A DNA stretch of 64,000 bases from Pacificitalea manganoxidans (GTDB taxonomy: Bacteria > Pseudomonadota > Alphaproteobacteria > Rhodobacterales > Rhodobacteraceae), in the NCBI RefSeq assembly GCF_002504165.1, contig NZ_CP021404.1, positions 2,728,001-2,792,000 on the forward strand. Direction: 5' to 3'. The position numbers and the translations under genes were made by a program. Below, piece by piece: positions 8,260 to 16,417 of the stretch. The notes under the pieces are model-generated. The model was not told the DNA's origin. It worked only from the letters and a program-made list of their open reading frames with translations, and ran no database searches. Every line of letters begins with the position of its first letter. The stretch's first letter is position 1.

Positions 8260-9315
8260 TCAGCCCAGACACTCCGCCAAGCCTGCTGCGACACCTTCGA
8301 GCAGTTCGTCATATAGCCCCGCCCCCGGCGTCAGCCCGCCGCCCAGCGGGTCCAGCGTGACGGTGCTCAGATCGCCCGTCGCCGCCAGCCGTTCGGCCAT
8401 GCGGCTGCCGGAACCGCCCTCCAGCACCACGCAGGTGACGTTATCCGCATCGATCAGCGTCTCGACCTCCCGCAGCCGGGCCGGTCCCGGCTCTACCGCG
8501 TCGCTGTCGGACAACGCACCCGCCGCCCGCACGCCGAACGCCTGTTCGAAATACTGCCAACTGTCATGCGCCGTCAGGAATGAAGCCTCGGCCAGCGGCG
8601 CAAGCTGCGCGGTCAGATCGGCGCTGAGCGTGGCCAGACGCCCCTGCGCGGCGTCCGCATTGGCGTGGTAGGTTGCGGCATTGTCGGGATCGAGCGTGGC
8701 CAGTTCGGCGGCGATCACAGCCACCCACGCCGACGCATTGGCCGGGTCGAGCCACGCATGCGGGTCGTCGCCTTCGTGAACATGGCCGTGCGCGTCCGTC
8801 TGATCTGCGCCGTGCTCGTCGTGTTCATGACCGTCATGGTCGGCGTGGTCGTGGTCGGCGTGGTCATCGTGATCGTCATGCGCATCGTGCCCGGCATGGT
8901 CGTCGTGATCGTCGTCTTCCTCATCACCGTGGCCTGCATGGCCCTCGGCCATTTCGCCAAACCGCGCTCCCTCCCGCACGGGCAATAGGGTGGTCTCGGG
9001 GCGCTCCAGCAACTCGATCACCGTCGCATCGGGCGCAAGACTGGTCAGCGGGTCGTGGATCCACGGGGTCAGCCCCTCACCCATGATGATCGCCAGATCA
9101 GCACCGCTGAGCGCGCGCGCCTCGGACGGGCGCAGCGCGTAGCCGTGGGGCGATGCCCCCGGCCCGATCAGCAGCGCGGGCGTGCCGACACCCTCCATCA
9201 CCTGTGCGACGAGCGCCTGAACCGGCGCGATATCGGCAACGACATTCGGCGCCGCTATGGCGGGCACCGCCCCGAGAAGCGTTGCGGGAGCAAGGGCGAT
9301 AAGGGTCGGGCGCAT
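8260..9315 (-). CDS. znuA: Zinc ABC transporter substrate-binding protein
   Basis: 351 residues from ATG at 9315, giving a clean signal peptide (MRPTLIALAPATLLGAVPAIAA). It is a cluster A-I metal-binding protein: metal ligand regions GPGASPHGYALRPSEA, GHVHEGDDPHAWLDP and SFLTAHDSWQYFEQ. Between the first two lies a long His/Asp-rich loop (about residues 120-175; many HDDH and HDH units) typical of zinc-specific ZnuA. It acts in the periplasm, delivering Zn2+ to ZnuBC. Divergent from zur-znuC-znuB across a probable Zur box. A 33-residue upstream in-frame extension crosses the operator and was rejected. Confidence 0.93.
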   Translation of the reverse strand: MRPTLIALAPATLLGAVPAIAAPNVVADIAPVQALVAQVMEGVGTPALLIGPGASPHGYALRPSEARALSGADLAIIMGEGLTPWIHDPLTSLAPDATVIELLERPETTLLPVREGARFGEMAEGHAGHGDEEDDDHDDHAGHDAHDDHDDHADHDHADHDGHEHDEHGADQTDAHGHVHEGDDPHAWLDPANASAWVAVIAAELATLDPDNAATYHANADAAQGRLATLSADLTAQLAPLAEASFLTAHDSWQYFEQAFGVRAAGALSDSDAVEPGPARLREVETLIDADNVTCVVLEGGSGSRMAERLAATGDLSTVTLDPLGGGLTPGAGLYDELLEGVAAGLAECLG

Positions 9316-9370
9316 GGGAGGGTTCCTGACGAGGGGAAGGGGTTGCAGTTGATGGGCCATAGGGCTAAAC

Positions 9371-9388
9371 GTAATGTTATAACCTATC
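9371..9388. promoter_or_regulatory. Probable Zur operator (znuA / zur-znuCB)
   Basis: The 97-nt divergent gap contains GTAATGTTATAACCTATC, with an exact GTTATAAC palindrome at 9376-9383 and partial symmetry outside it. This resembles the AT-rich dyads bound by alphaproteobacterial Zur. It sits about 55 nt from the znuA ATG and 25 nt from the zur ATG, suitable for repressing both directions when zinc is sufficient. Assignment rests on position and similarity. Confidence 0.65.
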
Positions 9389-9412
9389 AACCCCCAAAGT
9401 GACGGAACAGCC

Positions 9413-9949
9413 ATGCCCCCTGCCCACCCCGTCGATCCGCCTGTTGGCCTGCCACTTGGATTTAGTGACCACGATCACGGCGCCTGCCGTCGTGCGGCGC
9501 TGGACCGGGCTGCGGCCCGCTGCGCCGAGGCACGCCTGCAACTGACGCCGGTGCGGCGCCGGGTGCTGGAAATCCTGTTGGAGGCGCACGCCGCGCAAGG
9601 GGCCTATGATGTGCTGGAGCGGCTGTCGGCCGAAGGCATGGGCAGCCAGCCGCCCGTCGCATATCGGGCGTTGAAGTTCCTCACCGATCACGGCTTTGCC
9701 CACCGGATCGAACGGCTGAATGCCTATGTCGCGTGCGCCCATCCCGACGCGGCCCATGAGCCCGGCTTCATGATCTGCCGGACGTGCAAGCTGGTGGCCG
9801 AAGCGCCGATCGAGCCTGCGCGCGGGGCGTTGGGCCGCAGCGCCGCAGAGACAGGCTTTACCATCGAGAAAACGGTGATGGAGGTTGAGGGCCTGTGCCC
9901 CGCCTGCCGTGATCCCCACAGCGATGCGGACGCAGGCCCGGCATGCTGA
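9413..9949 (+). CDS. zur: Zinc uptake regulator, Fur family
   Basis: 178 residues. It has a winged-helix domain (RLQLTPVRRRVLEILLEAHA, AYDVLERLSAEG, PPVAYRALKFLTDHGFAHRI) followed by a dimerisation domain with paired cysteines FMICRTCKLVAE and LCPACRD, the structural Zn site of Zur. The regulatory His-rich start FSDHDHGACRR is also typical. It represses zinc uptake genes when zinc-loaded. First gene of zur-znuC-znuB; its 3' end overlaps znuC by 7 nt. Confidence 0.93.
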   Translation: MPPAHPVDPPVGLPLGFSDHDHGACRRAALDRAAARCAEARLQLTPVRRRVLEILLEAHAAQGAYDVLERLSAEGMGSQPPVAYRALKFLTDHGFAHRIERLNAYVACAHPDAAHEPGFMICRTCKLVAEAPIEPARGALGRSAAETGFTIEKTVMEVEGLCPACRDPHSDADAGPAC

Positions 9950-10767
9950 TCCGCGCCGAAGGGCTGAGCATCCGTCAGCAGGGCAAGTTGATCCTCGACC
10001 GGATCGACCTGTCGATTGACCCGCGCGAGATCGTCACGGTCGTCGGGCCGAATGGCTCTGGCAAATCGACGCTGCTGCGCGCGCTTCTGGGCGCTCTTCC
10101 GCCCGCCGCAGGCCGTGTGACCCGCGCCGACGGGCTGCGCATCGGCTATGTCCCGCAGTCGCTGCAGGTCGATCCCACCCTACCGATCACGGTGCGCCGG
10201 TTTCTGGACCTGCCCCACCGTCGCCCCGCGGCCAAGGTCAATGCCGCGCTGGAGGAAGCGGGCGTGCCGACCCTGGCCGGTCGGCAGATGAGCGTGCTGT
10301 CCGGCGGGCAATTTCAGCGGGTTCTGCTGGCGCGGGCCTTGCTGTCCTCCCCGCAACTGCTAATCCTCGACGAACCGACGCAGGGGCTGGACCAACCGGG
10401 CAGCGCCGCATTCTACCGTCAGATCGAAGAGGTCCGGGACCGCACCGGCTGTGCCGTGCTGATGGTCAGTCACGAATTGCATGTGGTGATGAGCGCCTCC
10501 GACAGGGTGATTTGTCTCAATGGGCACGTCTGCTGCGAAGGCACGCCCGAAGTGGTCAGTTCCGCCCCGGCCTATCGCGCGCTGTTCGGCACCGGCACGG
10601 GCGGGGCGTTGGCGCTATACCGGCATGATCACGCACCGGGCCACGACCATGACGGGCATGTCCACGGGCAGCCGCACGCACATGCGCACGGCCACGCGGC
10701 CTGCTCGCACGACCATTCCACCTGCGACGGCGATGCCGCCCGCCCGGATAAGGCAAGGACCGCCTGA
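9943..10767 (+). CDS. znuC: Zinc ABC transporter ATP-binding protein
   Basis: 274 residues. Walker A is VGPNGSGKST, the signature is VLSGGQFQRVLLARALL and Walker B is LLILDEPTQGLD, followed by the switch His in MVSHELHVV. The last ~45 residues form a His-rich tail (HDHAPGHDHDGHVHGQPHAH and more) beyond the ATPase domain, seen in some ZnuC proteins and likely to bind zinc. It powers Zn2+ import through ZnuB on the cytoplasmic face. Overlaps zur by 7 nt and precedes znuB by 2 nt. Confidence 0.95.
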   Translation: MLIRAEGLSIRQQGKLILDRIDLSIDPREIVTVVGPNGSGKSTLLRALLGALPPAAGRVTRADGLRIGYVPQSLQVDPTLPITVRRFLDLPHRRPAAKVNAALEEAGVPTLAGRQMSVLSGGQFQRVLLARALLSSPQLLILDEPTQGLDQPGSAAFYRQIEEVRDRTGCAVLMVSHELHVVMSASDRVICLNGHVCCEGTPEVVSSAPAYRALFGTGTGGALALYRHDHAPGHDHDGHVHGQPHAHAHGHAACSHDHSTCDGDAARPDKARTA

Positions 10768-10769
10768 CC

Positions 10770-11567
10770 ATGAGTTTCCTCGATGATTTCGTGATCCGCG
10801 CCGCGCTGGCGGGGATTGGTGTCGCCCTGGCTGCGGCCCTGCCCGGCTGCTTCGTCGTCTGGCGGCGGATGGCCTATTTTGGCGATGCCACCGCGCATGC
10901 GGCACTATTGGGCGTGGCGCTGTCGCTGGCCTTTTCGCTGTCCGTGCCCGTCGGGGTGATGGCCGTCGCACTGGCTGTCGCCCTGTTGATCGGCCGGATC
11001 GGGGGCGGTGCGCTGGCCCATGACACGGCGCTGGGGGTGATGGCGCATGGCGCGCTGGCGCTGGGTCTGGTGGCGGTCAGCCTGACGCCCGGTGTGCGCG
11101 TCGACCTCGATACCTATTTGTTCGGCGACATCCTCGCCGTCAGCCGCGCCGATCTGGCCGTGATCTGGGGCGGCGCGGGCGTGGTTATGGCGCTGATGGC
11201 ATGGCGCTGGTCGCGGCTGTTGACCGCGACGCTGGGCCCCGATCTGGCCATCGCCGACGGCATCAATCCCAAGCGCGAAGAACTGATCCTGACACTGGTG
11301 CTGGCGCTGGTCGTGGCGGTCGCGATCAAGGTCGTGGGCGCCCTGCTCATCACCGCGATGCTGATCATCCCCGCCGCCGCCGCGCGCCCGCTGGCCCGCA
11401 CGCCCGAAGCAATGGCCGCGCTCGCCGCTGCCATCGGCACCTTGGCGGCACTGGCGGGGCTGCGGCTGGCATGGGTGCTGGACGCGCCTGCCGGACCGTC
11501 AATCGTCGTCGCGGCGCTGGGTCTGTTCCTGCTCTCGCTCGGTGCCGCGCGGTTGCGTCGCGCGTAG
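10770..11567 (+). CDS. znuB: Zinc ABC transporter permease
   Basis: 265 residues, strongly hydrophobic with roughly eight membrane segments of the ABC-3 permease family. Conserved segments include LPGCFVVWRRMAYFGDATAHAALLGVAL near the N-terminus (the YFGDATAHAAL core) and the ADGINPKREEL cytoplasmic loop that contacts the ATPase. Inner-membrane channel for Zn2+ with ZnuA and ZnuC. Final gene of the zur-znuC-znuB operon; convergent with the CheB/CheR gene. Confidence 0.94.
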   Translation: MSFLDDFVIRAALAGIGVALAAALPGCFVVWRRMAYFGDATAHAALLGVALSLAFSLSVPVGVMAVALAVALLIGRIGGGALAHDTALGVMAHGALALGLVAVSLTPGVRVDLDTYLFGDILAVSRADLAVIWGGAGVVMALMAWRWSRLLTATLGPDLAIADGINPKREELILTLVLALVVAVAIKVVGALLITAMLIIPAAAARPLARTPEAMAALAAAIGTLAALAGLRLAWVLDAPAGPSIVVAALGLFLLSLGAARLRRA

Positions 11568-11620
11568 GTAGGCGGGCGCGCAGCAAGGGGCCGGAATTGT
11601 TAGGGATCGGAGCCAGGCAC

Positions 11621-11642
11621 GGGCCGGGGTCACCCCCGGCCC
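11621..11642. terminator. Strong GC hairpin between convergent znuB and cheB/cheR gene
   Basis: GGGCCGGGG (11621-11629) pairs exactly with CCCCGGCCC (11634-11642) around a 4-nt loop, in an 84-nt convergent gap. There is no T-run on either strand; a bidirectional terminator is the simplest reading. Confidence 0.5.
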
Positions 11643-11651
11643 TGTCCCCGC

Positions 11652-14633
11652 TCAGTCCCGATCCGCCCCCGCGCCATCCGCATCGGTCTGGTCCTTGGCC
11701 CCAGCGGCGCTGGCCTCGCCCTCGATGCAGTCGCTGTCATCGGCCTCGCGCACCAACCCGATGAAGCCGCTGCGATTATTCTCGATCAGCGCGCCGACCA
11801 ATTCCAGCCGGATCACCTTATCATCAGGGCAGCGCACCCGGCCCGTCACCTGAAATTCTTCGTTGTGGCGCAGGGCGGTGCGCAGGGCCTGCTCCACCTG
11901 AGTGCGGTCCTCGGGCACGAACAGCTGATGCATGTCGAGCAGCTTTGGCGGTGTTTTCTCCGCCTCCAGACCGAACAGGGTATAGACCCGACCAGACCAC
12001 TCCATCGTGTCGAGTTCAATGTCGTAGCGGAAATGCCCAATCGCGGCCATGTGCTCCACCAGCGCCATTTTGTGCAGGAGTTCGGTGCGCTCCACCATTT
12101 CGGTGGCGTTCACTTCCGAAATCATCAGCGTCGCGCCGCGCAGGTTGTTGCGGTCGTCGAAATAGGGCGCGCAGCTCATGCGAAACACGCTTTCGCCGTG
12201 GCGGATTTGATCCTCCACCGTCTCGCGCAGACGCAGCGTGCGGTCGCAGAACTTCACCAGCGAGGGGAAGTGATCGGGCACTGTGCATTGGCTCAGGTGG
12301 AAGTTTTCGCAGTTCTCCGGTAGGCGGAACATTCGCCGCGCAATGGCGGAGGTGCGCACGATCTGAAGCGCGGTATCGAGCACCAGCACCACCAGCGGCG
12401 CCTCCCCCAGAACCGAGGACAGTTCCGATGACATCAGGGACAGTTCGGTCGCGTTGACCTGCATCTCCTCGTTGACGGTGATGAGTTCTTCGTTGGTCGC
12501 CTGCAATTCCTCGTTCGAGGTCTCCAACTCCTCGTTCGACGCCTGAAGTTCTTCGTTCGTGGATTGCAGTTCTTCGTTCACCGATTGCAGTTCTTCGTTG
12601 GAGGTCTGCAACTCCTCCACCATCTGCTCCAGCGCCTCCCGGGCCGAGGCCACATCCGCCTCAAGCTGCCGGATCCGGGCGGAGGGCAGAGCGCCGTCGC
12701 CGTCATCGGCGGCTTCCAGTTCCTGCGACACCTGATGGCGATGGAACGCGATCAGCACATAGCGTTCGCCATCGTCCTGCCCCGTCAGCGGGATCGCCTC
12801 CAACTGGATATGGGTCCAGTCGACGCGCCCCGGATCGGCATGGCGCAGCCCCGTGCGCCGGATCTGCCGCTTGAGCGCCAGCGCCGACAGGCTTGCGGCC
12901 TCCTCCCGGAAGGGGGAGCGCAGAATGCTGATCTGCAGGTTCAGCCGCGACTGTTCGGAGATATGCAGAAACGGGGTTAGATCCCCATAGACCCGCAGAA
13001 TCCGCCCGTCCGAGGTGACGAGGATCGAATCCGCCGAAATCGCCCGCGCCAGCGAATCGAACATCCGCCGGTCTGCACTTTGCACCGGCACCTTCGGCTC
13101 CGGGTGCCCGCTGCGGATTTCGGACGGGCTGAATGGCAGACGCGACGAGCCGCCACTGCGAAACGCCATCCGCTTGCGGTAGATGCGTTCCTTTTCCGAC
13201 ATCGGTTCCAGATCGATCTGCGCGCGCGAGATGTTTTCGGATGTCCCAAGGAACAGAAGCCCGCCGGGATTAAGCGCGTAGCCGAGCCGAGCAAGAACCT
13301 TCTCCTGCAGGCGGTTGCCGAAATAAATCAGCACGTTGCGCATCGAAATCAGGTCGATGTTAATGAAAGGCGGATCTTGGCAGACATTATGATCGGAAAA
13401 CATGATGCAGGACCGGAGCCGCGCGATCACCCGCACGCGGTCTTTCTCCACATGGAAATAGCGCTGCGCCAGATCTTCGGGAACGTCATGCAGGGCCGAC
13501 AGCGGATAGACACCGCGCCGCGCCACCTCCAGCGCCGATTTGTCGATATCGGTAGCAAAGATCTGCACCCGATCCTCGCCGATGGCCTCCGGCCCACCCA
13601 GCGCCTCGGCAACAAGGATCGCGAGCGAATAGGCCTCCTCCCCCGTGGCACAGCCTGCGACCCACAGCCGGATCGAACGGTGCTCGGACAGGGAGACCAA
13701 CTGCCGGATATACTGCGACAGCGCCTCGAATTCAGCGGTATCGCGGAAAAACCGGGTGACCGAGATCAGCAGATCCTTAAACAGCGCGTCCAGTTCGTTG
13801 GGATTGGTCCGGCAATGGGCGACATAATCACTGTAATCGGTGATGCCGATCGCAGTCATGCGCCGCTGAATACGCCGGTTGATCGTGGTTTCCTTGTATT
13901 CCCGGAAATCCACCCGCGTCCGCGCCAAGAGGGTATGGAGAAGATCAGAGCCGTCAGCGCTCGCCGCCATCGAGTCATCCTCGATCATCCCCGGCTCCGA
14001 CAGGATGCGCACAATATCCCGCCCGATCCGCCCCGGCGGCAGCACCAGATCGACGCAGCCGGTATTGGCTGCCGAACTGGGCATCCCGTCATATTTCGCA
14101 GTCACCAGATCCTGCGCGATGGTGATGCCGCCCGCCTCTCGGATGGCGCGAATGCCATAACTGCCGTCGCTGCCAGTGCCCGACAGCACGACGCCTACCG
14201 CGCGGTCCCCCAACTCCATCGCCAGCGAGGTCATCAGCCTGTCGCCCGAAGGCTTTGGCGCTGCGGCGGGGCCGGAGGGGCTTTGGAGCCGCAACTTGCC
14301 CTTGTGCAGCACGACGTCAAAGCCCGGAGGCGTGACATAAATCGTGTCGGGTTCGGGGGTGATGTCGTCGGAAATCTCGCGAACGGCCAACTGAGTTTCC
14401 CGCGACAGCAGCGTGGTCATCAGCGATTTATGCGAGGCCGAGAGATGCTGTGCGATCGCGTAGGCAATCCCTGCATTCGTCGGCAATTTCTGCACGAGAG
14501 CCGAAAGCGCCTCCAGCCCCCCGGCCGAGGCCACGATGCCCACAACTGTAAAATCGAGCGTGCGCGCCGCTGATCCACCCTCGCTGGGGCGGTCGGTCGG
14601 GGCTTCGGCTGTGCCTTGATTTTGTCCGTCCAC
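11652..14633 (-). CDS. CheB-CheR fusion with coiled coil and PAS domains
   Basis: About 993 residues. Domain order: CheB methylesterase (VVGIVASAGGLEAL with nucleophile Ser, AIAQHLS with His, VLSGTGSDGSYG with Asp), CheR methyltransferase (ITRFFRDTAEFE, VAGCATGEEAYSLAIL as SAM loop, FATDIDKSALE), a PAS-like region, a heptad coiled coil of NEELQ-type repeats, then two PAS-like domains to the end. No histidine kinase core or receiver follows, unlike many CheB/CheR hybrids. It probably senses a signal and modifies receptor glutamates, but no MCP or che genes are nearby. GTG at 14633 was chosen because GAGGGA lies 7 nt upstream; a GTG at 14678 is also possible. Confidence 0.88.
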   Translation of the reverse strand: MDGQNQGTAEAPTDRPSEGGSAARTLDFTVVGIVASAGGLEALSALVQKLPTNAGIAYAIAQHLSASHKSLMTTLLSRETQLAVREISDDITPEPDTIYVTPPGFDVVLHKGKLRLQSPSGPAAAPKPSGDRLMTSLAMELGDRAVGVVLSGTGSDGSYGIRAIREAGGITIAQDLVTAKYDGMPSSAANTGCVDLVLPPGRIGRDIVRILSEPGMIEDDSMAASADGSDLLHTLLARTRVDFREYKETTINRRIQRRMTAIGITDYSDYVAHCRTNPNELDALFKDLLISVTRFFRDTAEFEALSQYIRQLVSLSEHRSIRLWVAGCATGEEAYSLAILVAEALGGPEAIGEDRVQIFATDIDKSALEVARRGVYPLSALHDVPEDLAQRYFHVEKDRVRVIARLRSCIMFSDHNVCQDPPFINIDLISMRNVLIYFGNRLQEKVLARLGYALNPGGLLFLGTSENISRAQIDLEPMSEKERIYRKRMAFRSGGSSRLPFSPSEIRSGHPEPKVPVQSADRRMFDSLARAISADSILVTSDGRILRVYGDLTPFLHISEQSRLNLQISILRSPFREEAASLSALALKRQIRRTGLRHADPGRVDWTHIQLEAIPLTGQDDGERYVLIAFHRHQVSQELEAADDGDGALPSARIRQLEADVASAREALEQMVEELQTSNEELQSVNEELQSTNEELQASNEELETSNEELQATNEELITVNEEMQVNATELSLMSSELSSVLGEAPLVVLVLDTALQIVRTSAIARRMFRLPENCENFHLSQCTVPDHFPSLVKFCDRTLRLRETVEDQIRHGESVFRMSCAPYFDDRNNLRGATLMISEVNATEMVERTELLHKMALVEHMAAIGHFRYDIELDTMEWSGRVYTLFGLEAEKTPPKLLDMHQLFVPEDRTQVEQALRTALRHNEEFQVTGRVRCPDDKVIRLELVGALIENNRSGFIGLVREADDSDCIEGEASAAGAKDQTDADGAGADRD
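12465..12611 (-). repeat. Seven 21-nt tandem units encoding a NEEL heptad coiled coil
   Basis: Inside the cheB/cheR gene, seven consecutive 21-nt units encode heptads of the form LQ(S/T/A)xNEE (LQTSNEE, LQSVNEE, LQSTNEE, LQASNEE, LETSNEE, LQATNEE, LITVNEE). This is the parallel coiled-coil linker known from CheB/CheR-PAS proteins, joining the methyltransferase to the PAS domains. Third positions vary, so the repeat is old and kept for protein structure. Confidence 0.9.
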
Positions 14634-14803
14634 GGTATGTCCCTCGCTCTCATCACCCGACGCGCGCTGCGCCGCCACTCGTCCACCACCGTGTCCTCCG
14701 GTGGTCCCCGCTCGCTTTTCTCACGATTATTAGCGCATTCTTTGCAATCAACGGTATACTCCTTTTTGGGACCGTTGCTCCACTTGCGCAGCAGACCGCT
14801 TGA

Positions 14804-14818
14804 TTAAGAGTTTTTTAA
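14804..14818. promoter_or_regulatory. Perfect TTAA-N7-TTAA site, candidate CtrA box
   Basis: The 348-nt gap between the divergent cheB/cheR gene and the next plus-strand gene contains TTAAGAGTTTTTTAA, an exact match to the CtrA consensus TTAA-N7-TTAA. The surrounding DNA (14725-14830) is the AT-rich part of the gap. In Rhodobacterales CtrA controls motility, chemotaxis and gene-transfer genes, so control of the flanking CheB/CheR gene is plausible. Binding is inferred from sequence only. Confidence 0.55.
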
Positions 14819-14981
14819 ACAAGATCCGCCTAGATGGACTTCGCCCTGCCCCTCCCGGCAGACCATCGCGCCAAATTTTCAGGGCGCCGCCGGGAAGCCC
14901 GAGTTTCCGCAGACGGACCTGAGCGTGAAAGGTACTGTGAAGAATGAGTTTTCTGACTAAATCTATTCGGGTGGAACGCGC

Positions 14982-15611
14982 GTGAGCAGCTCTGCGGACA
15001 TGTTCGTTCTAACCCTGCGCTGGTCCCCGGACCAAGATCCGACAGTGCTGTCTTGTGACCTCATCCACCGCGATTTCCACAATCGCATCAGTTTTTCCAA
15101 ACGGGCGGGCCTGTTCGACGTGTTCCGCCCACAGCTGGCGCGCGCGCTGGCGGAGATCATCGATTCGATCCAGCATAAGCGTCAGGTGCTGTCGCAGCCG
15201 GATTTTCAGGTCGATCTGCCCAATCTGGTGCTGGGCGGGCTGCGTCTGCTGGTGTCGTCGGCGAAGGATGGCGCCCGCCAGATCATTATCCGGTTCAAGC
15301 ATTTTCTGGGATCGCTCCAGGATGCGTTCGCTGTCGATATCGGCCTGCGCAGCGCGGTTCTACCGCATCGCGAACGTGTCGCGGTGGAGGCGCTGGTGGA
15401 TATTGTGGGGCCGCTTCTGAACCTTGCCGATTTGCGCCGTCCCAATCTGGATGAGCGGGAGGCGATGGCCGTCGAAAAGTCGCTCGAGGAACTGGCTCAG
15501 AACAGCTACATGCTCCGGTTCTATACCGGGCTTCTGGTGCGCTACGTCAATGAGTGCAAGGCCACTGGCGCCCGCATGACCGACGCGCGCACTCCGGCGC
15601 GGCTGAACTGA
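14982..15611 (+). CDS. Uncharacterised 209-residue protein beside cheB/cheR
   Basis: I do not recognise a family. The protein is soluble, has no signal peptide or membrane segment, and looks mixed alpha/beta at the start (MFVLTLRWSPDQDPTVLSCD) and helical afterwards (LARALAEIIDSIQHKRQVLS; ERVAVEALVDIVGPLLNLAD; AVEKSLEELAQNSYML). The GTG start at 14982 has GGTGGA about 8 nt upstream; an ATG at 15000 is an alternative. Two very short open frames precede it, ending in ATGA and GTGA overlaps. It is divergent from the cheB/cheR-PAS gene across a CtrA-like site, so a signalling partner role is possible but unproven. Confidence 0.7.
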   Translation: MSSSADMFVLTLRWSPDQDPTVLSCDLIHRDFHNRISFSKRAGLFDVFRPQLARALAEIIDSIQHKRQVLSQPDFQVDLPNLVLGGLRLLVSSAKDGARQIIIRFKHFLGSLQDAFAVDIGLRSAVLPHRERVAVEALVDIVGPLLNLADLRRPNLDEREAMAVEKSLEELAQNSYMLRFYTGLLVRYVNECKATGARMTDARTPARLN

Positions 15612-15649
15612 CACCGGGTGCAGAACGGATCAGCATGGCCCGATTACGG

Positions 15650-16417
15650 TTATGTCAGTTCGCGCTGCGGCGGCTCGGGTCGGGGGCGGTAACGCGCCCC
15701 CTTCAGCCGTAGTTTCAGCGCTTGGCCGTAGATCAGCGCCAGCACCCGCAATGACCCAAAGGGGCGCCGCAGCGCGGAGCCCAGAATGCGCGGCGAGGTC
15801 AGCGGCACACGCGGCCCGCCCAGCGTGGCGATCAGGCCGCGCGGGCCGTCGGGCGTGTCGCGTTCGTGGCGGATATGCACGGCCACCGCCCCCTCCGACA
15901 GACGAAAGCGGAACGTGTAGCCCCCGGCGATGTCTTGGAACGGCGACACATGAAAAACCTTGGCGGCGGTCAACTCATCTTCGGGGCGGATCGGTCGGCC
16001 ATCGGCATGCACACACAGATAACTGTGGCGGTCGCCGAAGGTGTTGTTGACCTCGGCGATCACAGCCCGCAGCGCGCCTTCGCCATCTACGCAAAGCCAA
16101 AAACTGACGGGATCAAACAGGAACCCGGCCAGCCGAGGCTGCGCCAGAAGCAGCATCTGCATCCGTGCCAGATCGGGATGGCCGCGCCCCCGCAACGCCG
16201 CCCGCGCCCAATCCACCCCCTGCCCCTGCCCGCGCGGTCCCCCGTGGTCGCGGTCCCGCACGGAGGTTAGATTGCGCCCGTTCACAGCAAAGAGCCACGG
16301 CAGCGCGCTTGGCGCCTCAGGCTCCAGCAGGACATAATCGACACTATAGGTAAACGCGTTTGCCGGACCGCCGATCCTTTTGTGCCAGGTCTTGGCCCGG
16401 ATCAGCTCCGGCTTCAT
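15650..16417 (-). CDS. DUF1365 family protein
   Basis: 255 residues from ATG at 16417. Family segments seen: TWHKRIGGPANAFTYSVDYV at the start, PRLAGFLFDPVSFWLCVDG, VIAEVNNTFGDRHSYLC, and FHVSPFQDIAGGYTFRF. DUF1365 proteins are uncharacterised but are usually encoded with an FAD-dependent amine-oxidase-like protein and a cyclopropane-fatty-acid synthase-like methyltransferase, which points to lipid modification. Here it overlaps the FAD oxidoreductase by 4 nt (ATGA), but no methyltransferase gene follows. An upstream in-frame extension overlaps the FAD gene and was rejected. Confidence 0.88.
   Translation of the reverse strand: MKPELIRAKTWHKRIGGPANAFTYSVDYVLLEPEAPSALPWLFAVNGRNLTSVRDRDHGGPRGQGQGVDWARAALRGRGHPDLARMQMLLLAQPRLAGFLFDPVSFWLCVDGEGALRAVIAEVNNTFGDRHSYLCVHADGRPIRPEDELTAAKVFHVSPFQDIAGGYTFRFRLSEGAVAVHIRHERDTPDGPRGLIATLGGPRVPLTSPRILGSALRRPFGSLRVLALIYGQALKLRLKGARYRPRPEPPQRELT

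Noticed and set aside
9316-9414. Longer N-terminus for ZnuA
   Set aside because: It would translate across the Zur-like operator and bury the clean signal peptide that begins at 9315.
13080-14573. 497-codon plus-strand frame antisense to the cheB/cheR gene
   Set aside because: Sense strand has CheB and CheR catalytic motifs; the antisense product has the typical composition of a shadow frame.
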